From contig NZ_JACCBP010000001.1 in NCBI RefSeq assembly GCF_013408655.1, positions 744,001 to 808,000 on the forward strand: 64,000 nt of DNA, given 5' to 3'. Made by a program: the position numbers and the translations under genes. This document shows, one piece after another, positions 43,001 through 50,756 of the stretch. A model generated the notes under the pieces. That model searched no databases. It saw nothing but the letters and a program-made list of their open reading frames with translations, and had not been told where the DNA came from. The stretch comes from Pigmentiphaga litoralis (lineage in GTDB: Bacteria > Pseudomonadota > Gammaproteobacteria > Burkholderiales > Burkholderiaceae_B). Numbering within the stretch: the first letter of the stretch is position 1; every line of letters begins with the position of its first letter.

Positions 43001-44136
43001 AACAGGCCTTGCAGCGCACGCTGGCGTCCAACGAATTGAAGGACGTGTTCTTTGCAATGATGTCGCACGAACTGCGGCATCCGCTCAATCTGATCCAGCT
43101 CAACATGGAACTGCTGGGGCGCGGGCCCGACGTGATGGGCGTGCCCGCCGCCGGCCGTGCGGTGGATGCGGTCAAGCGGGCCGTGCGGGACCAGGCCCGC
43201 ATCATTGACGAGCTGCTGGACATTGCGCGGATATCGACGGGCAAGCTCAAGATCACCTGCACGCCGGTCGATTTTGCGGCGCTGGTGGCGCGCTGTGTCA
43301 GCGGGGTGTCGGCCGATGCCTCGGCCAAGGGCGTCCTGGTCTCGGCGTCGGGCATCAACGCGCCGTTGCTGCTGTCCGCCGATCGCACCCGGCTGGAACA
43401 GTCGGTCGGCAACCTGCTGGCCAATGCCATCAAGTTCACGCCGCGTGGCGGCCATGTGTTCGTCACGTTGGTTGACGATGGCAACGAAGCGCGGCTCGAC
43501 GTGGCCGACACCGGCATCGGCATCGCGCCGGAAAGCGTCGACTCCATCTTTACCTTGTTGAGTCAGCTCGACGCGCAGCATGCCACGCGCACCACGTCGG
43601 GCCTGGGTGTGGGATTGGCGCTGTCGCGTCACTTCGTCGAAGCCCATGGCGGACGATTGCAGGTGCGATCCGACGGGCCAGGCAAGGGCGCGACCTTCAC
43701 GATCCGCCTGCGGCTGTCCGAAGACCCGGTGGCGCTGGAAGCCGCGGCCACGCCGGCCCTGCAACGGCTGCAGGGCGTGCGGATCGTGCTGGCGGAAGAC
43801 TCGCGCGACGCGCTGGATGCATTGAGCCTGCTGCTGGAAGACGAAGGCGCCAAAGTGCTTGGCGCCACGACCGGACAGGCCGCGCTGGACCTGCTGCAGG
43901 ATGACGACATCGACGTGCTGATCGCCGATATCCGGATGCCCGGCATGGATGGCACGGAACTCATCCGCAGGTTGAGGAAGGCACCGCGCAATGCCGGCAT
44001 TCCGGCGATCGCCATGACCGGCCTGGGCGCGCATGGCAGCGCCGAGCCCGGCACGCTCGAAGGCTTTGACACCTGGTTGTGCAAGCCTGTATCCGTGGAT
44101 CGCGTCGTGGCGGCCGTGCTCGAACACTTGCAGTAG
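40024..44136 (+). CDS. CheB-CheR-PAS-histidine kinase-receiver fusion protein
   Basis: A protein of about 1370 residues. Order: CheB-like domain (about 20-200), CheR-like methyltransferase (about 245-460; SAM motif CVGCSTGEEAYSLA), a long coiled coil (about 660-755), two PAS domains (about 760-990), HisKA with His1015 in MMSHELRHPLN, HATPase and a receiver with Asp1302 in IADIRMPGMDG. The CheB domain keeps GAS and GDGNDG but has VVVLDV where relatives have a catalytic His (VVVQHL), and the CheR CRN motif reads CRT, so both enzymes may be inactive. The start codon is uncertain; the open frame extends upstream to 39889. Confidence 0.85.
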   Translation: MTPGSASLAETAEQPRTIAPGSRPYRVAGVGASVPGLDALAGFLHAVPANTEFCFVVVLDVPAEWDGQASLDALKALSALPVELVAESRSFEAGRVLVVPTDRAGSVTATTLQVRPVARTRKRRVAIDLMFRNLASVFGDQTIGVLLAGDGNDGAAGLAHIRHAGGLALAQAPFEAGCDEMPRHAIVAGAVDMVLPAADMPASMQRFASAAPGILLPSALGRNDVRAPATAYPLPGFRAILRTLTQKSGRDFLQYKTVTVLRRMQRRARLHVVTDLAGYARILDTNTEEAAALAHDIQSTGTAFFRDPAAYAVLESTTLRGLTNVLRATSDLTLRAWCVGCSTGEEAYSLAIALADAAGTDASDRLRIFASDGDPASIATARAATYPLSIAADVGRSRLRRFLQESGDKYQVKKVVRERVVFAVHDVFRDPPFSGLHLIVCRTLLPELKADARDTLLRAFHRSLVPEGYLFVGPEGVGEQGEVWFRPVDGTHGLYRARVNVPGQRSPTLALVSARGNPLESVADTSEGTRKVVYAEVHRRAIERYSPPSVVVTADYEVVHLSSGANRYLREADTESGPRHLLALVGAALRRELIEALTRVIATGQPAQSRRVALGDETPGAVIRITVRPFHDDQSRQDLMLVVFHEVTDAAPAASGNAVVSLKRSDGVAALEAEIAHLQERLADESRRARRSNERLLTSNEALEAANDELRMSTAALVAGKERLHAINEELTTVNVALREAAEETSDIHDDLQNLIRSSDLSAVRVDRSLAVQWFTPHARQVMDVALSDRGRPLAQMTHRLQYPELAADVARTVASTSRIEREVRSTDGAWFLTRVVPYRTFDNLVDGAVIIFVDITERRLVEARVSAAQARMRLVAETTQEYAFIAMNEAGIITSWNVGAERIFGYTAAEMHGKAYGSIFTRDEQELGIPERELTQARRSGHSSDDRWRYRKDGSRFYCSGVLYPLTGQGTPGFAKISRDLTTQHREQTAREQALQRTLASNELKDVFFAMMSHELRHPLNLIQLNMELLGRGPDVMGVPAAGRAVDAVKRAVRDQARIIDELLDIARISTGKLKITCTPVDFAALVARCVSGVSADASAKGVLVSASGINAPLLLSADRTRLEQSVGNLLANAIKFTPRGGHVFVTLVDDGNEARLDVADTGIGIAPESVDSIFTLLSQLDAQHATRTTSGLGVGLALSRHFVEAHGGRLQVRSDGPGKGATFTIRLRLSEDPVALEAAATPALQRLQGVRIVLAEDSRDALDALSLLLEDEGAKVLGATTGQAALDLLQDDDIDVLIADIRMPGMDGTELIRRLRKAPRNAGIPAIAMTGLGAHGSAEPGTLEGFDTWLCKPVSVDRVVAAVLEHLQ

Positions 44137-44182
44137 GCGCAGGGCGAGCCCCCGCGCGAGGCGTGTCTGTCAGGTTCCTGAC

Positions 44183-44196
44183 GGTATGAATGTTGC
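44183..44196 (+). promoter_or_regulatory. Sigma-54 -24/-12 promoter (secreted Pro/Ser-rich protein)
   Basis: GGTAT-GAATG-TTGC, 36 nt before ATG 44233. A perfect GTCAGG-TT-CCTGAC palindrome (44169-44182) abuts its upstream edge. Confidence 0.68.
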
Positions 44197-44232
44197 TGAC
44201 CGTGACCGTCAGTCATCCAGAGGGAGGACACC

Positions 44233-44616
44233 ATGAAGGTGATCCGCATGCTTGCCAGCGGCGCAATGGCCGCCGCCGCTCCATTTTCGGTCATGGCGCT
44301 TGCCGCCGTGCCCCTGTCCGCGGCCGTCGCCGCGTCATCGTCGCAACACGGTTCGTCGCACTCCGGTCCGTCGCAGCATGGGTCGTCCGATCCGGGGTCG
44401 GGCGTGAACGGCAGCAGCGGCATCATGGGCCAGACCCCCGAGCCGCCGGCCGCCACGTCCGCGCCGCGCCGCCCGATGCCCACCCCCCGCACCGACGCCG
44501 CCCCGGCCAATCGGCCGCAGTCCGGCGCGACCATGACGAATCCGCCGGGCAACGCCCCGTCCGGCAATCCGGCCATTACCCCTCGCGATACCCCCGCGCC
44601 GTCAACCCCGCGTTGA
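44233..44616 (+). CDS. Secreted Pro/Ser/Ala-rich protein
   Basis: A 127-residue protein with a clear signal peptide (about residues 1-33, ending AAVAA) and a low-complexity, presumably disordered mature part rich in Ser, Gly, Pro and Thr (QHGSSHSGPSQHGSS; NPPGNAPSGNPA). GGGAGGA precedes ATG 44233 at 4-5 nt. Function unknown. It lies 76 bp before the dehydrogenase operon and may share its message. Confidence 0.68.
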   Translation: MKVIRMLASGAMAAAAPFSVMALAAVPLSAAVAASSSQHGSSHSGPSQHGSSDPGSGVNGSSGIMGQTPEPPAATSAPRRPMPTPRTDAAPANRPQSGATMTNPPGNAPSGNPAITPRDTPAPSTPR

Positions 44617-44692
44617 GCGCGCGTCGTTCATCGGCGCACACGGTGGCGCCCGGTCATTGGCGGTCAAGCCCGCCGCTTCCAAGGAGCCAGGT

Positions 44693-45469
44693 TTGGAACA
44701 CCCCCTTCGATTCACGCGGCGCGAGGTCCTGAAGGCCTTGCTGGCAGGCGGGCCGGCCGCGGCTGCCGCCGGCCTGCCAACGGGCGCCAGCGCTGCCCAG
44801 GCACCTGCCACCAGCGCAGCCGCCACGACCGCACCGGCTGCGGGCACGCCGCCCGCGGCGGCCTCGGGACCCTATGTGTGGCGCTTCTTCAATGCCAAGG
44901 AAGTCCGCGCCGTGGAAGCTGCCATCGACCGCCTGATCCCGACCGATGCGCTGGGGCCGGGCGCGAAAGACGCCGGCGTGGCGGTGTTCCTGGACCAGCA
45001 GTTGGCGGGGGCGTGGGGCAGTGGGGACCACTTCTACAAACAGGGTCCGTTCGTGGCCGGCAAACCGCAGCAGGGCTACCAGCTGTCGTTCACGCCCGCG
45101 CAAATGTTTCGCGCCGGGTTGGCGAGTCTGGACCAGGCGGCTGCCAGCAATGGCAAGGGCGGATTTGCCGATCTGGACGCCGCCGCGCAAGACCAGTTGC
45201 TCACGCGCATGCAGGCCGGCGAGATCAAGACCACGCCGCTGCCGTCGGCCGTGTTTTTCGCCGCCTTGCTCGACGCCACGATGGAGGGCTATTTTGCCGA
45301 CCCCGTCTACGGTGGCAATCGCGACATGGCGTCCTGGAAGCTGGTGGGCTTTCCGGGCGCCTATGCAAGCTACATGAGTGACGTGGAACGCCACGGCGTG
45401 GCGTGGACGCGCCCGCCGATTTCGATTGCCGATGCCGCGCACGGTGGCCACGGAGGACCCATGCGATGA
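44693..45469 (+). CDS. Gluconate 2-dehydrogenase subunit 3 family protein (Tat-exported)
   Basis: A 258-residue small subunit of a membrane sugar/alcohol dehydrogenase. The N-terminus FTRREVLKALLAGG is a twin-arginine export signal; family features include the EVRAVEAAIDRLIPTD helix and the GYFADPVYGGNRD motif. TTG 44693 is chosen because AAGGAG lies 6 nt before it and the Tat signal then sits at the N-terminus. It carries the FAD subunit across the membrane folded. Its stop overlaps the start of that gene. Confidence 0.88.
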   Translation: MEHPLRFTRREVLKALLAGGPAAAAAGLPTGASAAQAPATSAAATTAPAAGTPPAAASGPYVWRFFNAKEVRAVEAAIDRLIPTDALGPGAKDAGVAVFLDQQLAGAWGSGDHFYKQGPFVAGKPQQGYQLSFTPAQMFRAGLASLDQAAASNGKGGFADLDAAAQDQLLTRMQAGEIKTTPLPSAVFFAALLDATMEGYFADPVYGGNRDMASWKLVGFPGAYASYMSDVERHGVAWTRPPISIADAAHGGHGGPMR

Positions 45470-47238
45470 GCAAGACACTGCCAGCCAAGGACGTCGTGAT
45501 CGTGGGGGGAGGGTGGACCGGGTCCATCATCGGGAAGGAGCTTGCGGCCAATGGCCAGAGCGTCGTGGTGCTGGAGCGCGGACAGCCGCGCTGGCCATCG
45601 CCCGATTTCCAGGCGCCCACCGTGCACGACGAGTTGAAGTACACCCGCCGCCACGAGCTGCACCAGAACACCGCGGTCGAAACCTTTACCTTCCGCAATA
45701 CCCCCACCGAGCAGGCCTTGCCGATGCGCCGGTGGCAATTCGCGTTTCCGGCGACCCATGTGGGCGGCGCGGGCAATCACTGGTCGGGCGCCTACTACCG
45801 CTTTGACGAGACCGAATTCAAGTTCCGCAGTCACTACACGGAAAAGTATGGCGCGAAGATCCTGTCGGACGACATCACGCCGCAGGACTGGCCCTTGACC
45901 TATGACGAGCTGGAGCCCTACTACGACCGCTTCGACTACCTGATCGGTGCGTCGGGCTACGCAGGCAACCTCAACAAAAAGCTGCAGCCCAACGGCAACC
46001 CGTTCGATCCGTGGCGATCCCGGCAGTACCCGAACCCGCCGCTCAAGGTGCCGTACGCGTCGGCCCTGTTCGGCGAGGCGGCGGCCAAGATGGGCTACCA
46101 CCCCTATGTGCAGCCGTCCGCGCTGGTGAGCCGGCCGTACAAGAATTCCGAAGGCCTGAACATGAACGCCTGCGTGTACTGCGGCTTCTGTTCCAACTAT
46201 GGCTGCGAGCATTTCGCCAAGGCGTCGCCGCAGGTGTGCGTGTTGCCGGCGGCGATGAAGCTGTCGAACTTCGAACTGCGGGCCAACGCCCATGTGCTCC
46301 GCGTCGAACTGACACCCGACAAGAAGAAGGCGCGTGGCGTGACCTATGTGGACGCGTCGGGCGAAGAATGTTTCCAGCCCGCCGAGATGGTCTTTCTGTG
46401 CGCCTTCGGCATCCACAACGTGCGGTTGCTGTTGCTGTCGGGCATCGGCAAGCCATACGATCCCGCCACGCGCGAAGGGGCGGTGGGCCGCGCCTACACG
46501 CACCAGACGACGTCCAGTGTCAACCTGTTCTTTGACGAGAAGGTCAACATCAACCCCTTCATGGGCGCGGGCGCCGCGGCTGTGACGATGGACGACTTCA
46601 ACTCCGACAACTTCGATCACGGACCGCTGGGCTTCGTGGGCGGCGGCTACATCCAGATCCAGGTGGTGGGCGGCGCGCCCATCGGCTATCGGCCGGTACC
46701 CAAAGGCACGGCGGGATGGGGCGGTGAATGGAAGCAGGCGGCCAAGCGCTACTACAACCATTCCATGCCCATCACGATCACGGGCGCGGCCATGTCGACA
46801 CCCACCGGTTACCTGAGCCTGGACCCCACCTACAAGGACGCATGGGGCCTGCCGCTGCTTCGCATCACGTATGACTTTCCGGACAACGACATCAAGATGT
46901 CGGCCTTCCTGACCGACAAGGCGTTCGAGATCGGCAAGGCCATTCGCGGCGTGACCCTGGCCGAGGCGAACCCGCGGGTGCGGCCCTACGGCGCCACCAC
47001 CTACCAATCGACCCATCTGACTGGCGGCGCGCCCATCGGCAGCGATCCCGCCACCAGCGTCGTGAACCGCTACGGGCAGTGCTGGGACGTGCCGAATGTG
47101 TTCGTGACGGGCGCGGCCCTGTTCCCGCAAAATTCTGGCTACAACCCGACCGGCACCGTTGGCGCAATGGCCTACTGGACGGTCGATGCCGTAAAGAATC
47201 AGTACCTGCCGCAACCTGGCCCCCTGGTGAAGACATGA
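45466..47238 (+). CDS. GMC-type FAD dehydrogenase catalytic subunit (gluconate/sugar dehydrogenase type)
   Basis: A 590-residue GMC oxidoreductase: FAD-binding VVIVGGGWTGSIIGKELA at residues 10-27, PATHVGGAGNHWSG, and the C-terminal active-site region with GYNPTGTVGAMAYWTVDAVK. A Cys cluster, CVYCGFCSNYGC near residue 237, matches the 3Fe-4S site of FAD-glucose and fructose dehydrogenases. No signal of its own; it would ride on the Tat-exported small subunit. Oxidises a sugar, sugar acid or polyol in the periplasm and passes electrons to the cytochrome encoded next. Overlaps at both ends (ATGA). Confidence 0.9.
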   Translation: MSKTLPAKDVVIVGGGWTGSIIGKELAANGQSVVVLERGQPRWPSPDFQAPTVHDELKYTRRHELHQNTAVETFTFRNTPTEQALPMRRWQFAFPATHVGGAGNHWSGAYYRFDETEFKFRSHYTEKYGAKILSDDITPQDWPLTYDELEPYYDRFDYLIGASGYAGNLNKKLQPNGNPFDPWRSRQYPNPPLKVPYASALFGEAAAKMGYHPYVQPSALVSRPYKNSEGLNMNACVYCGFCSNYGCEHFAKASPQVCVLPAAMKLSNFELRANAHVLRVELTPDKKKARGVTYVDASGEECFQPAEMVFLCAFGIHNVRLLLLSGIGKPYDPATREGAVGRAYTHQTTSSVNLFFDEKVNINPFMGAGAAAVTMDDFNSDNFDHGPLGFVGGGYIQIQVVGGAPIGYRPVPKGTAGWGGEWKQAAKRYYNHSMPITITGAAMSTPTGYLSLDPTYKDAWGLPLLRITYDFPDNDIKMSAFLTDKAFEIGKAIRGVTLAEANPRVRPYGATTYQSTHLTGGAPIGSDPATSVVNRYGQCWDVPNVFVTGAALFPQNSGYNPTGTVGAMAYWTVDAVKNQYLPQPGPLVKT

Positions 47239-48098
47239 GCAACCCTCTCAAGCCCCTGGGCATTGGCGTGGGCGGCGCGGTGGCCGCCACCGCTGTCTTC
47301 GTCGGCATCATGCACCTTGCCTTCTCGACCAGCCTGATCGACGGCAACCCGCGCGCAGGCGATGCGCCTTCGGGGCCTGCCACCACGGCCGCCACGGCGC
47401 CGCCCGGGTCGCCGCCGCCGCCCGCGCCGGATCCGTCCGCGGCGCAGGCCAAAGCCCCCGCGCCGCGCGAGCGCACCGGCACCGACTTCGTGGTGGCGAA
47501 AGCGCGATGGGAAACGATACTGGACCAGGGCGGCGCGGCCGACCAGGGCGAAAAGATCGCGAGCGCGGGCAGCAGCACTGGTGCGGCGGCGTGCGTGACC
47601 TGCCACGGCGCGCAAGCCGCCACGGCGGCGTCGTCCTTCCCGCGATTGGCCGGGCTGTCGGCCGAGTACATCGCCAAACAATTGACGGACTACCAGGACG
47701 GCGCACGCGCGCACCCGATCATGTCAGGCATTGCCAAGACGCTGTCCGAAGCGGACATTGCGTCGGTGGCAAAGTACTACGGTGCGCAGGCTGCGCCGGC
47801 CGTGCAGGCCGCGGCCCCCGGCGACACGCCGTCGGCAGGAGCAAGGCTGCACACCGGCGGCGACATGGAGCGGGCCTTGCCGGCCTGCGCCAATTGCCAC
47901 GGCATGGACGCACGCGGCGCCGGCCCGTTGATGCCGGGGTTGTTCGCGCAGCCATCGGCCTACATCGCCGCGCAGCTCAACGCGTTTCGCGGCAACCAGC
48001 GCGCGAACGACGATCAGGGCGAGATGCGATCCTTCGCCTCGCGCCTGAGCGATTCGGACATCGCGTCGCTGGCCGACTACTATGGCTTGAAGCCCTGA
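47235..48098 (+). CDS. Diheme cytochrome c, membrane-anchored (dehydrogenase subunit)
   Basis: A 287-residue cytochrome with an N-terminal membrane anchor (about residues 8-30), a Pro/Ala-rich linker, and two c4-like domains with heme sites CVTCH (near 117) and CANCH (near 222). Met ligands are probably in HPIMSG and GEMRSF. Most related dehydrogenases use a three-heme subunit, so this is a c4-type replacement. It should pass electrons from the FAD subunit to quinone or the oxidases. Confidence 0.87.
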   Translation: MSNPLKPLGIGVGGAVAATAVFVGIMHLAFSTSLIDGNPRAGDAPSGPATTAATAPPGSPPPPAPDPSAAQAKAPAPRERTGTDFVVAKARWETILDQGGAADQGEKIASAGSSTGAAACVTCHGAQAATAASSFPRLAGLSAEYIAKQLTDYQDGARAHPIMSGIAKTLSEADIASVAKYYGAQAAPAVQAAAPGDTPSAGARLHTGGDMERALPACANCHGMDARGAGPLMPGLFAQPSAYIAAQLNAFRGNQRANDDQGEMRSFASRLSDSDIASLADYYGLKP

Positions 48099-48140
48099 GC
48101 TTTTTTCTGAACGAGGACAGTCTTGACGAGGAATGACACC

Positions 48141-48965
48141 ATGAACCCAACGAGCCCCGACGCCCGCGACATCATTGCCGAACTCGGCGTCGTCAACCCC
48201 GTGGATGTGGACCACGAGATCGAGCGGCGCGTGGCCTTTCTGTGCGATTACCTGGTGAACGCGCGTGCCCGCTGCTATGTGCTGGGCATCAGCGGCGGGG
48301 TGGACTCCCTGACGGCGGGGCGGTTGGCGCAGCTGGCCGTCGAACGTGCGCGAGCCGCCGGGCACCCCGCAACGTTCTATGCCATGCGCCTGCCGTATGG
48401 CACACAGGCTGACGAGGCGGCCGCGCAGGCCAGCCTGGATTTCATCCAGCCTGACAAGCGCCTGACCGTGGACATCAAGCCCGCCACCGACGCCATGCGC
48501 GCCGCGCTTGAAGCCGGTGGCCTGGTGTATCGCGACGAGGCGCATGCCGATTTCGTGACCGGCAACACCAAGGCGCGCCAGCGCATGATCGCGCAGTACG
48601 CGGTGGCCGGTGCCCAGGAAGGCCTGGTGATCGGCACCGATCAGGCGGCCGAAGCCTTGATGGGCTTTTTCACCAAGTTCGGGGACGGCGCGGCCGACCT
48701 GATTCCCTTGAGTGGACTGTCCAAACGCGCGGTGCGCAACCTGGCGCGCAGGCTGGGCGCGCCGGAAGAGCTGGTCATGAAGGTGCCGACCGCCGACCTG
48801 GAAACGAATTCGCCGCAAAAGCCCGACGAAGCCGCGTTCGGCCTGACCTATGAGCAGATCGACGACTTCCTGGAAGGCAAGCCAGTGGATGCCGCGGCCA
48901 GTGAAAAACTGATCCGCGTGTATCGCGGCACCGCGCACAAGCGCGCGTTGCCGGTGGCGCCCTGA
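48141..48965 (+). CDS. nadE: Ammonia-dependent NAD+ synthetase
   Basis: A 274-residue single-domain NAD synthetase: ATP pyrophosphatase loop LGISGGVDSLTAGRLA, MRLPYGTQADE, the NAAD-binding VTGNTKARQRMIAQYA and the IGTDQAAEALMGFFTKFGDG segment. It converts deamido-NAD and ammonia to NAD+. Relatives usually have GTDHAAE; Gln replaces His here. ATG 48141 is preferred over the in-frame TTG 48123 because GAGG lies about 9 nt before it. It sits 42 bp behind the dehydrogenase operon. Confidence 0.9.
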   Translation: MNPTSPDARDIIAELGVVNPVDVDHEIERRVAFLCDYLVNARARCYVLGISGGVDSLTAGRLAQLAVERARAAGHPATFYAMRLPYGTQADEAAAQASLDFIQPDKRLTVDIKPATDAMRAALEAGGLVYRDEAHADFVTGNTKARQRMIAQYAVAGAQEGLVIGTDQAAEALMGFFTKFGDGAADLIPLSGLSKRAVRNLARRLGAPEELVMKVPTADLETNSPQKPDEAAFGLTYEQIDDFLEGKPVDAAASEKLIRVYRGTAHKRALPVAP

Positions 48966-48977
48966 TCTGACGGCGGT

Positions 48978-49952
48978 CTAGTCCCGCCGCTGGGCGAGCA
49001 TCCATGCGCCCAGCACGCCTGCGGCGGCGATGACGCCCACTGCCGCCGCCGTGCGCGATATCCCGCTGGTCGCCCGCCAGCCGCCGTCGATGGGGCTGTC
49101 GGGCGCTGTCGATGTGAACAGCGTGCCATCGGTGATAGGTGATGGCGCGGCACGGCCAAAGTATTGTTCGAAAAGGGCGCGCGTGATGCGGCGGGTCAGG
49201 GCGGGCAGCAGTCCGTTCGCAAGGCGGGCTGCCCTGGCCACGTTGCCTACCGTCATCTGCGTGCAGGTGGGATCGGCAATCGCCCGCAAGATGGCCGACG
49301 CGACGCGGCGCGGGTCATACACCGGCTTCGGGGCCTTCAGTTTCTTGCCGGTGTAATTGGCGCCATGCGCAAATCCCGGTGTGTCGATCACCGACGGAAA
49401 AATGTCGCAGATGCGGATGCCCGTATAGCGGGACAGCTCCGCACGCAGTGCTTCCGAATAGCCCCGCAACCCGTATTTGCTGGCGCTGTACGACACGGCG
49501 TAAGGCGCAGGCGACCACGCGCCAAACGACACCACGTTGATCAGGATGCCGGTGCCCTGTTGTTTGAAGTAGGGCAGCACGGCGTGCGCGCCATGCAGAT
49601 AGCCCAGCAGGTTGACCTTCACCACCTGGTCATGTGCCGTGACCGGCGTGCGATCGAATTCCCCGACCGCGCCAATGCCTGCATTGTTGATCCAGACATC
49701 GATCTCGCCATCGCCAAAGGTGGCGGCGGCCTCGGCCAGGTCGCGTACGGCTTCGGCGTCGGCCACGTCAGTCGGCACCACCCGGGTCAGGGCGCCGAAG
49801 CGCCGGCATTCGCGCGCGACGACGTCCAGGGCGCTGCGGCGGCGCGCGGCCAGCACGAGCTTGACGCCGGGCGCAGCCAGCAATTCGGCGGTCGCGCGTC
49901 CGATGCCGCTCGATGCGCCGGTGATCACGATGGTGGTGTTGCGAGGAATCAT
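48978..49952 (-). CDS. Short-chain dehydrogenase with C-terminal membrane helix
   Basis: A 324-residue SDR: NAD(P) motif IVITGASSGIGRATAELL, NNAGIG, and catalytic Ser/Tyr/Lys in VVSFGAWS and YSASKYGLRGYSEALRAEL. The last 25 residues form a hydrophobic helix (VGVIAAAGVLGAWML) that should anchor it in the membrane. Substrate unknown. An exact -24/-12 promoter lies 30 nt before ATG 49952, back to back with the one for the second DUF4142 gene. Confidence 0.87.
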   Translation of the reverse strand: MIPRNTTIVITGASSGIGRATAELLAAPGVKLVLAARRRSALDVVARECRRFGALTRVVPTDVADAEAVRDLAEAAATFGDGEIDVWINNAGIGAVGEFDRTPVTAHDQVVKVNLLGYLHGAHAVLPYFKQQGTGILINVVSFGAWSPAPYAVSYSASKYGLRGYSEALRAELSRYTGIRICDIFPSVIDTPGFAHGANYTGKKLKAPKPVYDPRRVASAILRAIADPTCTQMTVGNVARAARLANGLLPALTRRITRALFEQYFGRAAPSPITDGTLFTSTAPDSPIDGGWRATSGISRTAAAVGVIAAAGVLGAWMLAQRRD

Positions 49953-49982
49953 GGGTCGCTCCAGTCAATAAGCCGGCATTTC

Positions 49983-49996
49983 GCAAGCGTCATTCC
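49983..49996 (-). promoter_or_regulatory. Sigma-54 -24/-12 promoter (membrane SDR)
   Basis: Minus strand GGAAT-GACGC-TTGC, 30 nt before the start; only 13 bp separate it from the opposite -24 element. Confidence 0.7.
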
Positions 49997-50009
49997 CGAA
50001 GGACGGCGT

Positions 50010-50023
50010 GGCATGCGGCTTGC
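50010..50023 (+). promoter_or_regulatory. Sigma-54 -24/-12 promoter (DUF4142)
   Basis: TGGCAT-GCGGC-TTGC, the only site that also keeps the preferred T before GG; 34 nt before ATG 50058. Confidence 0.72.
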
Positions 50024-50057
50024 GGGTCATGGTTGAGTTCACACCTGGAGACCTCCC

Positions 50058-50750
50058 ATGATCTTTTCTCATTCAGCAACGCGCATCAGCCCGATGCGCC
50101 GCCTGACCTTGCGTGTGGCCACCAGCGCCGTCTGCCTGTTTGCCCCCGCCCTGGCCTCGACCGCCGCCGAACTGTCCAAGGCGGATGCCAATCTGCTGCA
50201 GGCCGCCGCGCAATTTGGCCGCTTCGAAATCGAAGCTGGCCAGATGGCCAGTGCGCGCGCCACCACCGATCCGGTACGGGAATTTGCGCGTACCGTGACG
50301 CGCGATCACCTGCAGGCGGAAACCGAATTGAAGGCGCTGGCATCGGTACGCAAGATGTCGCTGCCCACCGAACCGTCGGCTTCGCAAAAGAAGCTTCTGA
50401 CGTCGTTGGGACAAAAGAACGGCAAGGACTTCGATGACGCCTATGTGCGCGAGGCCGGGCTGGCCCAGAACCGTGAGGGCATCGCGCAGCTGGAAAAGGC
50501 CCAGCCCAACGCCAAGGACCCCGACATCCGGTCCGTGATCGAACGCGGCCTGACCCTGATGCGGCGCCACGTGCAACTGGCGGAAGCGGCCGCCAGGCCC
50601 GGCGGCCAACAGCCGACCGGGACCCGGCATCAGGGTCTGGGCGAGCCCCGCAATCCGGTCCCACGAACGACTGCGCCCGATGAGTCGGCGCCGCCCGCCG
50701 AACGTCCACGGCAGGACCGCGAACGCGGGACGGCCGTGCCGACCCGCTGA
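50058..50750 (+). CDS. DUF4142 family secreted protein
   Basis: A 230-residue protein with a signal peptide (to about residue 37, LASTAAEL), a helical DUF4142 domain (ANLLQAAAQFGRFEIEAGQMA; VREFARTVTRDHLQAETELKAL; MRRHVQLAEAAA) and a 55-residue Pro/Arg/Thr-rich tail. ATG 50058 has GGAG at 7 nt. Paralogue of the gene at 8948, but without a lipobox. Periplasmic; function not established. Confidence 0.82.
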   Translation: MIFSHSATRISPMRRLTLRVATSAVCLFAPALASTAAELSKADANLLQAAAQFGRFEIEAGQMASARATTDPVREFARTVTRDHLQAETELKALASVRKMSLPTEPSASQKKLLTSLGQKNGKDFDDAYVREAGLAQNREGIAQLEKAQPNAKDPDIRSVIERGLTLMRRHVQLAEAAARPGGQQPTGTRHQGLGEPRNPVPRTTAPDESAPPAERPRQDRERGTAVPTR

Positions 50751-50756
50751 TTCGCG

